This document shows positions 1 to 13,591 of a stretch of 64,000 nucleotides of DNA, piece after piece. The notes below the pieces were generated by a model. That model did not search any database. It was not told where the DNA came from and worked only from the letters and a program-made list of their open reading frames with translations. Made by a program: the position numbers and the translations under genes. How positions within the stretch are numbered: position 1 is the stretch's first letter; every line of letters starts with the position of its first letter. The stretch is from Cornus controversa (taxonomy: Eukaryota > Streptophyta > Magnoliopsida > Cornales > Cornaceae). Where the stretch lies: positions 31,681,956 to 31,745,955 of the forward strand of contig CM048851.1 of NCBI GenBank assembly GCA_026545225.1, read 5' to 3'.

Positions 1-3000
1 TCTCCAATACTTTGTTTATGTAGGCTTTCTGAGATAATCCTAATGTCCCTTGAGATCTGTCTCTATGAATCTCTATGCCAATGACATAAGAGGCTTCACC
101 CATATCCTTCATATCAAAGTTTTGAGAGAGAAACCTTTTTGTTTCTTGTAGCAAACCTAAGTCATTACTGGAAAGTAGAATGTCATCCACATATAAGACT
201 AGAAAAATGAATTTGCTCCCACTGATCTTGAGGTATATACAATGATCAACCGCATTCTCTTCAAAACCAAAAGAAGATATCACATTGTGAAACTTTATAT
301 ACCATTGACGGGAAGCCTGTTTTAGTCCATATATGGATTTCTTTAGTCTACAAACCAAGTGACTTTCCTTATCTAAACCAAATCCTTCAGGTTGAGTCAT
401 GTAAACCTCTTCCTCTAAATCTCCATTGAGAAATGTCGTTTTCACATCCATTTGATGTAGCTCTAAATCATAATGAGCTACTAATGCCATGATTATTCTA
501 AATGAGTCCTTCTTTGAAACTGGAGAGAAGGTTTCATGGTAATCTATGCCTTCCTTTTGAGTAAATTCTTTAACTACAAGTCTAGCTTTATATCTTTCTT
601 TATTACCATTTGAGTCCATTTTGGTCTTATAGACCCATTTACAGCTAATGGCCTTGACTCTTTTAGGTAATTCAACAAGATCCCAAACTTCATTTGCTAG
701 CCATAGAATTCATCTCATCCTTCATAGCATCATACTAAAATGTGAATTTATCGCCACTCATGACTTGTGAAAACGTAATTGGATCATTCTCAATATCAAT
801 GTCACAGTCAGATTCTTGTAAGTACACCAAATAATCTGAAGAAATTGTAGTTTTTCTTTCTCTAGAGGATCTTCTTAATGGGATATCGACAGTCTCATTT
901 TGAGATTGTTGAATATCACCCTCCATGGCAATCGGTTCTTCATTGAGTGGCAAGGTTTGAATTGGTTGTTCTTCCTCAATGACATTTTGTAGAACATCTT
1001 GAAAAACAACAAACTCAGATGTAATTGCAGGTGTAGGTACTGGATCCTGCATTTCCTCAAAGGTTAAACTTTGAGTTTGTGCACTCCCACTAATGTTGCC
1101 ATCCTCAAGAAATTTTGCATTTCTTGCTTCAACTATTTTCATATTATGGGTAGGACAATAAAACTTATATCCCTTGGATCGATCTGCATAGCCAATGAAA
1201 AAACCACTAACTGTTTTTGGATCCAATTTTCTCTCTTGTGGATTATACAGTCTGACCTCAACTGGACAACCCCAAATGTGTACATGCCTTAAACTTGGTT
1301 TTCAACCATTCCATAACTCAAAAGGAGTTTTAGGAACTGCATGCTTTAGTGGGAACCCTGTTTAAGATGTATACAGCGGTTTTTAAGGTCTCACTCCACA
1401 AGAATAATGGGAGATTGGAGTTGCTAAGCATACTCCTTACCATATCCATTAAAGTACGATTCTTTCTTTCAGCTACACCGTTCTGATATGGTGAGCCAGG
1501 CATCGTATACTGTGCAACAATTCTATGTTCCTCAATGAATTTTGTAAATGGACCTGGCTTTTATCCTGTTCCCGTGTACCTGCCATAGTACTCCCCACCT
1601 CTATCTGATCTCACAATCTTAATTACTTTATCTGTTTGTTTCTCTACTTTCACCTTATAGACCTTAAAAGCATTTAATGCTTCAGCCTTCTCAAATAGAA
1701 GATAGAGATACATATATCGTGTGTGATCATCAATAAAGGTGATGAAGTATTTCTGACCATTTAGACATAGTGTAGGAAAAGGTCCACAAATATCAGTATG
1801 TATGATTTCTAAAGTGTTAGAACTCCTCCTGGCACCCTTCTTGGTCTTGTTGGTCTGTTTGCCCTTAATACAGTCCACACAAGTACCAAAGTCAGAGAAA
1901 TCAAGAGTCTGGAGGACCCCTTCATTCACTAACCTCTTAAGTCTCTCTATGGATATATGTCCCAATCTCCTATGCCACAACATAGAGGATGTTTCATTCA
2001 CAATACTCCTCTTTATGCCAATACTTTTGGTTGTAGTAAAAAGATTAAAATCACAAACTGGATCTAGACATAGTTTATACAAACCACCATCTAGAAGGCC
2101 AGTACCAACAACAACAGAGTTTTTAAACAAGGTTACAGAACGGTCACAAAAACTGAAAGAAAAACCCAAAGGTTCAGGTCTGGAAATAGAAATTAAGTTT
2201 CTAGAAAATGATGGAATATAAAAGGTCTTTTCCAAATCTAAAACAAAGCCAGTTTGTAAAACAAGTCTAAAGGTTCCAACAGCCTCCACATGTGAACGCA
2301 TGTGGTTTCCTGAATAGATGCAACATTCACTTCCCATCGGATTCCTTTGGTTTAGAAAACCCTGCATAGTATTGGTAACATGGATTGTAGAACCAGAATC
2401 AATCCACCAAGTATTATTACTAACACAAACCATATTAGATTCATAACATACTAATGAGATGAGATTACCTTTCTTTTTAAGCCAAGCTTGAAACTTCTTG
2501 CATTCTCTTTTAAAATGTCCTGTCTTTTTGTAGAAAAAGCACCTGATGGGGTCTTTATTGCCAGATTTGATAACTGACAGCTTTTTATTCTTCTCATTAT
2601 TAGAAGAACTCTCCCCTTTATACCAATTCTTCCCTTTTCCTTTTCCATGAGAGACTAGATGGACACTTTCTAGACCCTCCTACTTCAACCTCCCTTCCTC
2701 TTGAACACACATGATCAGTAACTCATTAATTGACCATTTATCTTTATGTGTGTTATAAGAAATCTTAAATGGTCCAAATTGATGTGGAAGAGAGTTGAGT
2801 ATGAAATGGACAAGAAAGGACTCTGTAATCTCAATCTCAAGAGACTTTAGTTGTGCTGCAATGTCTCTCATTCCCATAATGTGCTCACGCACTCCTGAAG
2901 TACCATTGTATTTCATGGATGACAATTCTTTCATTAGAGTACTAGCCAGAGCCTTATCGGAACTTGCAAATTGTTCCTTAATAAATTGAAGATATTCCTT

Positions 3001-4044
3001 CACTTTAGTGTTGTCTAGAATGGATCCCCGAATACTTTTTCTCATATGAGACTTAATAAGCATCAAACTCAAGCGGTTGGATCGCTCCCACCGTTCATAT
3101 GATGCTTTCTCACCTGGCGTACTAATTTCAGTGGGAACAGGAGGTTCTTCCACACGGATAGCCAAATCAAGATCCATGCATCCTAATGTAAGGAGAATTT
3201 TCTCCTTACAATCTTTATAATTGTCACCATTCAGAAACGGGATATGTGATGATTCCTTCAATAAATAGGTAGATGATATAGCTGCAAAAATTAATAAAGG
3301 ATGCTTACTAACGTGTAATGAAAACAATAATATATTGAAAATTCAACCCACGTTAAATATTCCAGAAACAAATCATTGCATCATTGTAACCATCCTGTCG
3401 GTAAAAGCTACAACATACTATTAATTTGTAAAATATCATTTATAACAGAATAATTAAATTTAAGATATTGAAATAGAAAACTCTATACCTGTGGGCATTT
3501 AGAATATTTCTAAAACAATATCTCTTCCATATATAATTTCATTGCAATTAACCTCGTATATGTGACCTCCCTGTGGGGCCAAGTCACTGTCTCAATGGTT
3601 AATTTTAAACTTTAATGTTATTTACATTTTTCAAGATTCACGATACTTTGGCTATTCTAGAATCAGGCAAAATGTATTAACTTTATAATGACATTATTAA
3701 CAGGCACTAAAACATTACCTATATATATATATATATGCAACATATAACATGTATGGTATTACAGACAGTGAACGTGTACAATTACTTCACTACAATATCA
3801 TACATAATTTAGAGAGATCATGAATATCAAAGGATCATGAATATCTATTCTAGAAAATCATATTCTTGTCATGTAGAATCAATAATCACATATAATGCAT
3901 TTAAATTTAGTATATTCTGGCATGTCAATAATATGACTCTAAATCATGTAAAAAAGCATCAGAAACTTCATACGCTTTTCACATTTTAGGCATATTCTTA
4001 ACATCATATCAATTCAAATCAAAAACCAAACTGGAGTATTTTAA

Positions 4045-4057
4045 GGCTCTGATACCA
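4045..4057 (-). other. Primer-binding site, initiator tRNA-Met type
   Basis: On the minus strand the sequence reads TGGTATCAGAGCC, the standard plant copia primer-binding site, two bases from the LTR edge. It fixes the element's orientation. Confidence 0.85.
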
Positions 4058-4059
4058 AA

Positions 4060-4692
4060 TGATAGAATAAAAAATTAAATGCGGAAGAAGATAAACATAC
4101 CTCCAGCCATAGTTTTAATTTGATGATATCTTCAGAAATACCAAAATGCAAGTGAGTGGTAGTCCTTCTAGATGCAAATATGATGACATACAGCAGTACG
4201 GGAGTGTTTCCAAATGCAAGTGAATGGTTGTGCTTCCAGATGCAAATAGGATGACAATACGGCAGTACAACAGTGTTACTGAAAACCTTCAACTTCAATA
4301 TGCGATGTTGATGATAATATTGAACTTCAATATCCAGACCCAGACCTGATGATAGTGTTGAATTTCAAATATGATTATAATATTGTAATATTTCTTGAAG
4401 TTTTCTAATCTCTCCAACCCTTATGTCTCCAAACTGATGGAACACAGGCTTTCTGAAAATCATACGAGACTTTTCATTGTTGTGAGATTAGGGACCCCAA
4501 TATCTTCATTCACCGTATATACTTCTCCCATCAAGAGGCGGTTAACCAAAAAAGGGGAACAGTTAAGAAACTACTCATACGTCTGTGGAGAGAGTTACGC
4601 TAACTGGATAGTTAAGAAACCACCCATTAACACCATACAACGGTAACTGATGTGGCACATGGGCCACTAACAAAATAAAAAATCGTCTAACA
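4060..4692 (-). repeat. 5' LTR of the copia element
   Basis: The LTR is bounded on the plus strand by TG at 4060 and CA at 4692. On the element strand it opens with TGTTAGA, a usual start for copia LTRs, and ends in CA just before the primer-binding site. The length is about 633 bp. Its partner LTR is not in the window, so neither age nor target-site duplication can be read. Confidence 0.75.
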
Positions 4693-5081
4693 TTCTATTG
4701 TTGGTTGCCAAACATAGTGACTTAATGTAATACATATATCCACTACCTTTTGATCCGGTTAAACGAGGACATTCTTTATACCAGCCTTATAGTATGCGTT
4801 AATCAACTCTACATTGATTACTCTAATCCCTAAGATTTAGAATACATCCACAGTCCATGACTTGAGTCATCTTATTGCTTGCTGTAATACCCTGTACAAA
4901 TGCATTTCTAATCTCCATCACTCATGTCCCTACTGATCAGCAGTTAACAAATATCATGACCAAGGCTTTTTCACCAGGGCAATTACCGACTATCTGGCCG
5001 AAAATCCAACAGAGGATTATCAAGAATTAAAAAAGTTCTGAATACAAGTCAAAGAATTAGAGAATATTAAATTTTATATAT

Positions 5082-5117
<36 letters not shown>

Positions 5118-5995
5118 CTCTATAATAGGAGCAATATGTGTAATTTAATATATTGGGCCATTTTTAGGGTGGGGCCCAAAGCAATTGTCTAAGTTATCTA
5201 GGGCTCACATGATGATAATTTCTCTCTCTCCACATGTTGGTCCTAGCCATTTCTTTCTTGGAAAATACTTGTGGTAAGAAGATGTTATTTTTTTATAATT
5301 GACATGACATAATTAAAATATGGATCACATTAAAAAGAATTAATTGATTTTAGATCAGTTGACCCAAGTAAAAGTAAGTAGATTATTTTTTAAGAAAAGT
5401 ACACTGATCTCCATTTTATGTATAACTAGAAGACAAACCACCTGTAAAGATCTTGGTTTTCTGAAAAGGTAAACAGTAATTTTTTTTTTCCAAAGTAAAA
5501 GCAAACAGTATTTAAGAACAAGGATTTAATTATAATACCAATTAATAAACAGATCTCTGATCAACCATGGTTTTGTAAAATATTATATACACTATCCCAT
5601 ATTCACATGTATACGTGATTGCTCAGCTTTATATGTACCATAAACACATGCCATTATATTTAAGAAAAAGAATGGTAATCAAAAACATCAAATCTCTGGA
5701 TTAGCCTTTGGTGTTTTCTTGGACAATGAGTTGTAATAATCAGGAGATTCAACTTGGATTTGTACTGCATGGGAGACAAAACGTAACAAATGAAATATAT
5801 GTATATATATATACACACACTGACACTGACACACACAGCTAGGCAACAAATGAAATATTGAGTTAACTCGGTTTACATATCATAATTGAAATTTGCAACT
5901 TTTTGCCTCCATGCTTGGACTGATTTACGAACACGTACAGATGTTTGAAGCAAAATGTACTCGTCACACCACATGCAGTACAAGACATGACAACG
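4693..5995. other. Intergenic, AT-rich, no gene seen
   Basis: No coding sequence is supported. There is a (TA)n run near 5085-5115 and a short (AC)n patch near 5810-5835. The rest is unremarkable AT-rich DNA. Confidence 0.6.
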
Positions 5996-6805
5996 TAACA
6001 TGAAACTGACACCCTAATTTGATTAAAATTCCCTCCCATGGGTATATAATCACTAGTAATATTCTAATCATGGTTATCTATTATTTTTCAAAATAATTTC
6101 AACGAGAAAAAGGTCAAATTAAAGAATTAACACATAAAATTATGAAAACGCATTTGCACGAGAAGACAATACACAACTAATATGAAATATTCTCGAATTA
6201 AAGAATTAACACATAACCATGAAAGCGCATTCACACGACATGACAATACATGAAAGCGCACTCACACAACATAGTAGCATAACATGAAACTAACACCCTA
6301 ATTTGATTAAAATTTCCTCCCGTGAGTATATAGGTCTTGTTTGGTATAACTTTTGCTTCTACTTTTATACTGAAGAAAAAGATAAGCAGAAGTTATCACT
6401 TCTATTTGACTTATGTGTAAGTGTTTGAAAACTGTATTCTTAAAAAGCTTTTATAATGACATATATTGTAATTTAATTTTTTCTTGGCCTAAACAAAAAA
6501 GATACGCTTGATATTTTGAAAGTTTCATTAAAATATAAAGGTTTCCTGTGTCTTAAAAAAGAAAAACGTTTTAGAAAGCTGAGTCCCAGCTTCTTCCAAA
6601 ACGTTCTTCGAAGAGTTGAATCTCTTTTATAAAAATTAGTCAAACACTGTTTTAAATAACTTTTTAACTCAAAAAGTCAAAAGTAGCGTTTGAAAAATCA
6701 ATCCAAATAGGCCCTATAATCACTAGTAATATTCTAATCATGGTTATCTATTCTTTTCAAAGAAAATTTCAACAAGAAAAAGATTGAATTAAAGAATTAA
6801 CACTT
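5996..6805. repeat. Direct duplication, second copy interrupted by a transposon
   Basis: A block of about 150 bp beginning near 5996 recurs from about 6282, sharing the run that includes ACCCTAATTTGATTAAAAT, TAATCACTAGTAATATTC and AGAATTAACAC. Short subrepeats with the pattern GAAAGCGCA-TCACAC-ACA lie between the copies. The second copy is split by the insertion at 6333-6714, so the first copy shows the empty site. Confidence 0.8.
6333..6714. mobile_element. Inverted-repeat MITE, 382 bp, PIF/Harbinger- or Tc1/mariner-like
   Basis: The ends are GGTCTTGTTTGG and, inverted, GGGCCTATTTGG. Similarity continues inward through a CTACTTTT motif. Comparison with the empty copy upstream shows that only 2 to 4 bases of a TATA target were duplicated. 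This excludes the 8-bp hAT and 9-bp MULE patterns. The exact edges are ambiguous because the target itself is TATA. No coding capacity is seen. Confidence 0.7.
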
Positions 6806-8130
6806 GCCAAGTTGCATTCTATATAATCCAACGTCATCGAATCTCTTAAATTCCAATTCCATTGATACATTCAAAGAATGGTACGTAGCTTGGTTTGGAT
6901 TTTCCTTCTAAGTTTTTATTCTTGTGATTGGAAGATTAATAAATAAATGGCTAATATTTCAGCTAAGAACAGAATGAATTATGTGACTAAAAAATCAATA
7001 TGTATGGTTTTATCAATATTGGAAGGACAAAGCAAGAAACAAGAGAAGGATTGGAATCCTAGACCTAGAGAGAGTGTCTTACTAGTACTTACTACGGAAA
7101 ATGTTTTTTTCTAACAATATACTTATAAAAAGTAATTCAACACTGTACGTAGGACAGGATGGGTCACAGGAGTGTTGGAAAAGCAAGTGAGTCAGTCTTC
7201 ATCGTAGATGATCACATTAGCTTGTTGTGTGTTGTCACATGGATTCCATCAGCACATGTCCCCCTTAACCCTTTCTCTCTCCTCTTTCTCTCTCTAACAA
7301 AACATTTTTCCCATATCACGCTACAATCTCTGAGCCACTATCAGCTTTTCGCCATCAACTATCTCTCTCTCTCCTTCTGTATATTCCAATGCCCGACGTC
7401 CATATTATTACTAAATGAAACTATGGGTACGTATCATTTGAGCACGTCTTTACCATAATGATCATATACTGCACCCTTTGTTCGTTCAAGGAAATTGAAA
7501 AGACGAAATAAGCCTTGAATTTAACCATATGGTATAAAACCGAGAAAGGACATGACAGTCCTTGCATGTAATTGATATCTTGTTCACAGAAAAGTGTAGT
7601 ACCAAAATGCGTAAAGTATCACTATTGTTTGAGTACCTTGTTGCAGAGAAAATTATTGATTAGTTTGGAACTTTTTTTCATCTGATTATGAAATATTATT
7701 TGAACAAAATTTCAATTAATGTAATGATATATTCCAATAATTATTCCTCTTGTGAGTATCACTTTTAGATCACCATCTTCGGTCTTGGGACAATATGAAA
7801 ATATGACCTAATGTCAGAGCTAGCTCAAACTACAATTCTGATAGAAAACAGTACTCTCTCTAATACTACTAAGTCACATGTAACATACTGTAGCTAGCTT
7901 AGGTTGATTAAATTCTTTGAGAGCTTGACCATTCAACCATTCTCAACCGCAAAAGAGAATATAAAAAAAAATAGTTTCTTTGGTCTTCGGAAAGGGTTGG
8001 AATCCTCTGCAATACAATACAACAACACGTGTGTATTGTAAGTTAGAGACGCTTGTCGATGATTCACACGCGACTTCGTGTATGAATTAATCTCAGTCGT
8101 TCATTGCAGTACAACACACATGTTATAGTA
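6806..8130. other. Intergenic, no supported gene
   Basis: A CT-rich stretch at about 7260-7380 resembles the 5' untranslated leader of a plant gene and overlaps a 99-codon open frame at 7159-7458. That frame has low-complexity Ser/Leu-rich content and no recognisable domain. I do not call a gene. The remainder is AT-rich. Confidence 0.5.
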
Positions 8131-8139
8131 CAAGAGAGT

Positions 8140-8885
8140 CTGAACTCCTAGAAAGTACGGACACTTCGTATAGGAGTGTCGTGTCCGTGTCAGATACTCG
8201 AACATTTCTCGGACTCTTCTCGGACACATGTCTGACACTCTTTGAAAATGTCCTGAAATTTTATTTTTTAGGACACGGCAAGGATACGGATAGGACAGGC
8301 GGGGGACACAACGGGGTACATTTTGTAATTTTTAAAAGTACAAAGAACTCCTGAACTTTTTCAAAGTTACAAAAGACTCCTTTGAACTATTTTTTTGAGC
8401 ATTTCAACCCCTCATTTTCTAAAAGTTGACATCTTGACCCCTTGAAATAACTATAATGACATATATACCAATTAATATGACTATTATGCCCTTTTCTATA
8501 TAAATATAGTATTTTATAAAATAAAAAAATTTAAAAATAAAAAAATAGTTAGATAAAATTTCTAAATAATAAATTTAGAAACAAAAAAAAATAAAAAAAG
8601 CCAATAGAACTTTATTTAACTTAAAGTCATGTTGGTTTATTTGGTATTTTATATTTAAATTTATTTGTTTGTTATTAAAAAAATAAGTAATATACAAGAT
8701 TCTAGTAGTGGGTTTGAATATAATAAACATCCTTTTTGAAAATACATTAATTGCTTGATAATAAATTTAAGTATTTGTATAATTTATTATTTTTTTATTA
8801 TCGTATTCTATTTTTTTAAAATTTATCCTATCACCGTGTAAGTGTCGAATGATACTTATGTTCTATGTCCGTGTCCATGACTCTT
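8140..8885. repeat. Dispersed repeat with GGACAC/GATACGG-rich ends, copy 1
   Basis: Both ends are dense in motifs such as GTGTCCGTGTC, GGACAC and GGATACGG, and the right end (about 8830-8882) is inverted relative to the left. The AT-rich middle is non-coding. The same motif-rich ends occur at 13592-14156 and 56152-56640. Exact borders and target duplication are not resolved here. Confidence 0.55.
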
Positions 8886-9115
8886 AGGTGACCTCTCATA
8901 TTCTAATGTGGATTTTTTTGGAGATGACATTTCTTTGCTCCACTTGCCTGAATTTCCGGGAAAAAAAAAAAGAAAAAACATTTCTCAGCTCATAAACCTC
9001 TCTTTCCAGCTCTTTTTAGTCTAGTAATAGCCTAAATCTCTTTACACACACGTTTGTCTCCATGTAATTAGGACTGTGTGTGTGTCAGTGTGTGTGTGGG
9101 TGAGAGAGAACAAAA

Positions 9116-10536
9116 ATGGCATTAGAAAGTGTGGTGTACCAACAAGACTCGTTTGGCTATGGTTGCAAGGAGATTTACACCTTGGGAGGAAGTGTTTCTT
9201 GGGGCTATGAAATTGATTTACAACAAAAAGAAGAAGATAAAACAGTTGGGGTTTTTGGCAACAACTTGGACCATGCTCTGAATGGATCATATAGGGACTC
9301 ATCATCTTCTTCACCACTGATGCAAAATGTGAAGGAATGGAACCCTAATTCTTCAGGACTTCTAATGGAAGAACAGATGGCTACCTCCGGCCGGCGCAAG
9401 CGTCGGCGCACCAAAAACTGCAGGAATAAGGAAGAATTGGAGAATCAGAGGATGACCCACATTACCGTCGAGCGCAACCGTCGCAAACAAATGAATGACT
9501 ACCTCGCCATTATCCGATCGATGATGCCACCTTCTTATGTTCAAAGGGTAATATATATATATATATATATAATCTCAAATCTCCTCTAAATAAATCATCT
9601 GTAGTTCAAAATATTCAAATTCTGGAACCGATCATTTTATTAATGTCAATAATTAGTCTCACTACAACAAAAACAGATTTTTAGCTACGAAAACTTTCGT
9701 AGCAAAAGTAGAAATTTTGTCCCCAAAAATAATAAGTTTTTAGCGATAGATCTGTATCAATCATTTTACTAATATATATATTTTTATTTTCAAATCTCTC
9801 GATTAATTTGACAACACTAGAAAATAAAACTTTCAATCTGAAAGCATGCAATCAAAATTAATAAAATAATCCATCTGTTTCAACGAAAAATATTTTTTGT
9901 TTGAATCAATCAAGCTACCTATTCCATATTTTACGGGTCAAAACGAAGGGACTTATTTTGAAATGAAAGGTGAGCATATATAAGTCATATATAGTCACAT
10001 CATTGAAAATGAGTTTAATTGTTATATCACTGTTGTTTTGAAAATTTCTCAACTTTTCTTTTAGAGTGACCAAGCATCAACTATTGAAGGAGCCATTAAT
10101 TTTGTGAAGGAGATGGAGCAACTACTTCAAACCCTAGAAGCCCGGAAGAGAACAAATCAACAACCCAACAATGGATTCTCTCAAATTTTCAGGGACTTCT
10201 TCATCCTCCCACAATACTCAATGTATTCAACTCACGGTAACAATTCACCGGAGAATATTGCCGAAAACCGGACGGGCTCCTTAGCCGACATAGAAGTGAG
10301 CATGGCAGCTGAGAGCCATGCCAACCTCAAAATACTATTGAGGAGGCAACCCAAACAGGTCCTGAAGATGCTGGCTGGGCTTCATTGTCTCCAGCTTACA
10401 GTTCTCCACCTTAACATTACAACAGTTGATCAAATGGTGTTCTATTCAATTAGTGTTAAGGTTAGTTAATACAGTTACTATATATGGCAGTCACTTCTCA
10501 ATTAATCTGTCTTCTATATACATACTCTTTGTGCTT

Positions 10537-10576
<40 letters not shown>

Positions 10577-10694
10577 CTGTGTGTGTGTGTGTGAATTGAG
10601 ACAGATTGAGCATGGGTGCCAGCTGAGTACAGCAGATGAAATTGCGGATGCCGTAAATCATTTGGTAGGAAATATTCAAGAAGAAGCTGCTTGA
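9116..10694 (+). CDS. bHLH transcription factor, group Ia (bHLH94/96-like)
   Basis: There are three exons: 9116-9547, 10065-10460 and 10605-10694. All junctions are GT..AG and in phase 0, giving 305 residues. A basic nuclear-localisation-like run (GRRKRRRTK, about residue 92) precedes the bHLH. The basic region carries the His115-Glu119-Arg123 triad expected for E-box/G-box binding. Helix 2 reads [17 protein letters not shown], the signature of group Ia, which includes the FAMA/SPEECHLESS relatives and bHLH94/96. Intron 1 falls in the loop. An ACT-like C-terminal domain (about residues 203-300, motifs [15 protein letters not shown] and LHLNITT) should mediate dimerisation. The start is the first ATG and fits family length. 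I infer a nuclear regulator; which member it corresponds to is uncertain. No shared promoter is visible. Confidence 0.93.
9660..9745. mobile_element. Possible CACTA-type end inside bHLH intron 1
   Basis: The intron contains CACTACAACAAAAA followed by an inverted pair built on AGCTACGAAA / TTTCGTAGC. This resembles the terminus of CACTA-derived MITEs. The matching opposite end is not found in the intron, so only a fragment is claimed. Confidence 0.35.
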
Positions 10695-10738
10695 TTAATT
10701 TGAGCTGAAACCCTAATTAGTTTTATATCAACATATAT

Positions 10739-10951
10739 ATATTATATATATATATATATGGACTTCAATGTTTTAATGTCTACCCCTTTTTTTGCTTTCT
10801 TCTCTTTTCTGTGTACTGTTGAGAATATATTGTGCACAATATGGAAACATTTATATATATATATATATGGACTTCAATGTTTTAATGTCTACTCCTTTTT
10901 TTGCTTTTCTTTGTACTGTTGAGAATATATTGTGTACAATATGGAAACATT
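10739..10951. repeat. Tandem duplication in bHLH 3' flank
   Basis: A unit of about 100 bp starting with (AT)n GGACTTCAATGTTTTAATG and ending in ATATGGAAACATTT occurs at about 10739-10848 and again at about 10855-10951, with a small deletion in the second copy. It lies just 3' of the stop codon, so it probably duplicates 3'-untranslated sequence and any polyadenylation signals. Confidence 0.8.
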
Positions 10952-13590
10952 TCAGTGCCTCATAATGCAAATTGGTCGTGTAAAGCAGTGACGAACACTT
11001 CTGTCCCATTAATCTTCTGTTCTTTCAAAACATGATCAGTCATGTACCTTTAGTCCTTTACTAGTGTAGGAGGACCCACACGCCAATGGCCAGCACATCT
11101 GCCAACGCGGCAAATACAAGAAATGTTAAAAGGTCATTTTGCCATATAACTGAGAAGTTTCTTCCCCACAAGTAAACGTCTTGAAGAGTTCTTCACTTGA
11201 AATATGCTTCAAGTTCAATAAAATATTTGAGGAACTCTTTCTCACAAATAAGTCTCTCAATGGATTGGATAGGATTTTAATATGAATTCCATCCAAATTC
11301 AATCGGATAATTAAAGACTTAATCTCATAATTCATTAACTATTCGAATTCAATAATTTGTTAGTTAAACAATTCATATATGGATTGAACATAATCAAATT
11401 CTATAATGATCCGATCCGATAATATGTTGAACTTAGACAATTTAATGCTATAATATAATATATAATATTTACATATTAACAAAATATTATAATTATTATT
11501 TTCTCATCTTCTTCTTCCCTCTCTATTTTCTTTTTTACTCTCAAATGTTTTTTCATTAACAAAAAGTAAAAGATATAATTTTCTTCCATATTTTATTATC
11601 TTCCATTTTCTATCTTTTTTATTCTATTCATTATTAATTTTTAGATCTCTTTTGACATTAATTTCTTTTACTAAAAAAAGAAAAAAGAGAACTACACCTT
11701 TAACAAATTTGATATCAGATCAGATATCCGTTTAATAACAAATCAAATATGGATTCATTCATAAAATATTGATCCATCGGGTTATCGGATCATATCAGAA
11801 TGAATAATAGCTTTATCGGATTTGCCTTGATCTAGCTCAAATCAGATTAGTCTTAATCCAATCTGAATCTGATTCATTTGCAAGTCTACACACAAATAAA
11901 CCTTCAAAAATGCAAGCAAACTTGAGGAGTTATTCTGAATAAATAAACCTTGAGCAAGAATAGATGCATGAGTTATTTTCCACATATATACCTCGGGACC
12001 AAGTATTTCTTCCTTATATATAAACTTTGCCCCCAACCATAGCTATTTCATGACCAACCATTACCATTAATGAAGGATTACCAAAGTGATATGACCAAAC
12101 ATACTCTACATAAGACCTAGACTTAAACTACCAAGGTATAATACCCTTCAAGGAATTACTCAACTGTCATTAACTAAGCATCCAATGTGAGTTAGACGGA
12201 GCGAAAATGGTTCAGTTAATTTAGTGTGCGATGTTAATCCTTAGACCGAAAGGGGTGAATAGGTCTTTTTATCCAACTTTTATGATTGATTAATTACACA
12301 CAATGATTAATTAATTAAGTATTCAAACCAATTATAAAATAAATAAAGCAAGTAAGGAAAGTTAGAGATATCACTAAGAATTTTACGTGAAAACCTTAGG
12401 AAAGGAAAAATCACGAATGTGAGGCAGACACCTTCAGAGAAACCAATCCACTATTTCAAAGCAAAGTACGACAACTATTCCAGACTAATACCCACTACAC
12501 TCTGACAAGAACTTGATGCGAAACGCCTCAGGCTTACTCTTGCGACTCCTCGTCCAATTGCTGCAGACTCTCGGCTAACGTCACTATCTTTTGAGAAGTG
12601 TAACTGAAAGAACATAAATACTCTACAAGTATTTTGTCCCATTTGTAGCGATAGTTTCTCCTTCCTCTTCAAATCGAATCAAATAGTATCAAGGAATCAC
12701 CACTGTTGCTTTGATCAAACTATATAGACTGATAATGTCTTTGAGAATCTAGTTGATCAAACTGAAAAGTGCATCACAACTTAAACACTCCATGTGTGTG
12801 TGCTCTAAAAAATATTAATAATAGAATAAGATTCTCTGTTGAAAAATATCTCAATTGTTTTCTCTCTAAAAAAAATAATTTTTCTGATGTATATATGAAA
12901 GCATGATTAGAGAGAAAACATATGAGAGTTTATATAAATAATAAAGTCCAGATTTTACTTGAAAAATAAGTTAAAAATCAATTAGGAACATTTTCCAATG
13001 TTTTGGAAAGTTTAGAGACCAATCCTAGCCAAAATAAGACAAACTAAGTCAATTCACACATATCAGCGAAAAACAACCGGTTGCCTTTGGCCAATTTTTA
13101 AAATATGAGAAATTGAACTATTTTGGACCGGCTATGGGGTTAAAGCAACTGATTCCCTTTGTGAAAAATGTAAGTTTTTGTTCTGAACTGCTAATTTTCA
13201 ACCAAGGACTTCATCATATGTGAAACAAAGTATTCTCACACACTTACCTAAACTAAGTGATGCTCTTACATGATCAATAATGTCCATAATCATTTGTATT
13301 TGTCGAAACGCTTCAGATGATCAAGTTCCTTGTCTAGATTATTGATGTATTCTTCAGACAATGCATTGATGAAGAACACTATCAAAGTTCTCAGACTTTA
13401 ACTCCATGATTGGTTACAAAAATATGAATGAAATATTACAACTCGATCATACCTAGTTTTGACACCGAAGATTACCAATTACAAATATATACATCACGTC
13501 TAAGACATTGTAAATAGTGTCAACCCCAAAGCATTAAAGGCAAATACAATCCCATTGCTTCTCAATTACCTCTAGCATTGAATACACAAA
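10952..13590. other. Intergenic, no supported gene
   Basis: No conserved protein segment is seen in any frame. The part from about 12200 to 13560 has somewhat more balanced base composition and may be an old unclassified repeat, but I find no paired ends. Confidence 0.5.
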
Positions 13591-13591
13591 G

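Larger units (their letters stand above)
1..4692 (-). mobile_element. Ty1/copia LTR retrotransposon, 3' end beyond window
   Basis: This is a copia-type element read on the minus strand. The gag region (about 2680-3327) looks like the UBN2/gag-polypeptide family. It is followed by a CCHC-type zinc-finger stretch (about 2450-2650), a protease and GAG-pre-integrase/integrase core (about 1561-2433), the integrase C-terminal part (about 735-1226), and reverse transcriptase sequence from about 735 to the left edge. The order gag-protease-integrase-reverse transcriptase is diagnostic of Ty1/copia. A primer-binding site complementary to initiator tRNA-Met lies at 4045-4057, next to the 5' LTR. The second LTR is outside the window. 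The coding part is broken in several places, so this is a fossil of moderate age. Confidence 0.93.

Noticed and set aside
7159-7458. 99-codon frame behind a CT-rich leader-like region
   Set aside because: Its composition follows the CT repeats, no domain is recognisable, and no convincing downstream exon was found.
9205-9544. Minus-strand open frames opposite bHLH exon 1
   Set aside because: They are antisense shadows of the bHLH coding sequence.
12200-13560. Possible retrotransposon fragment
   Set aside because: It has a familiar dispersed-repeat look, but I found no paired ends, no coding motif and no second copy in the window.
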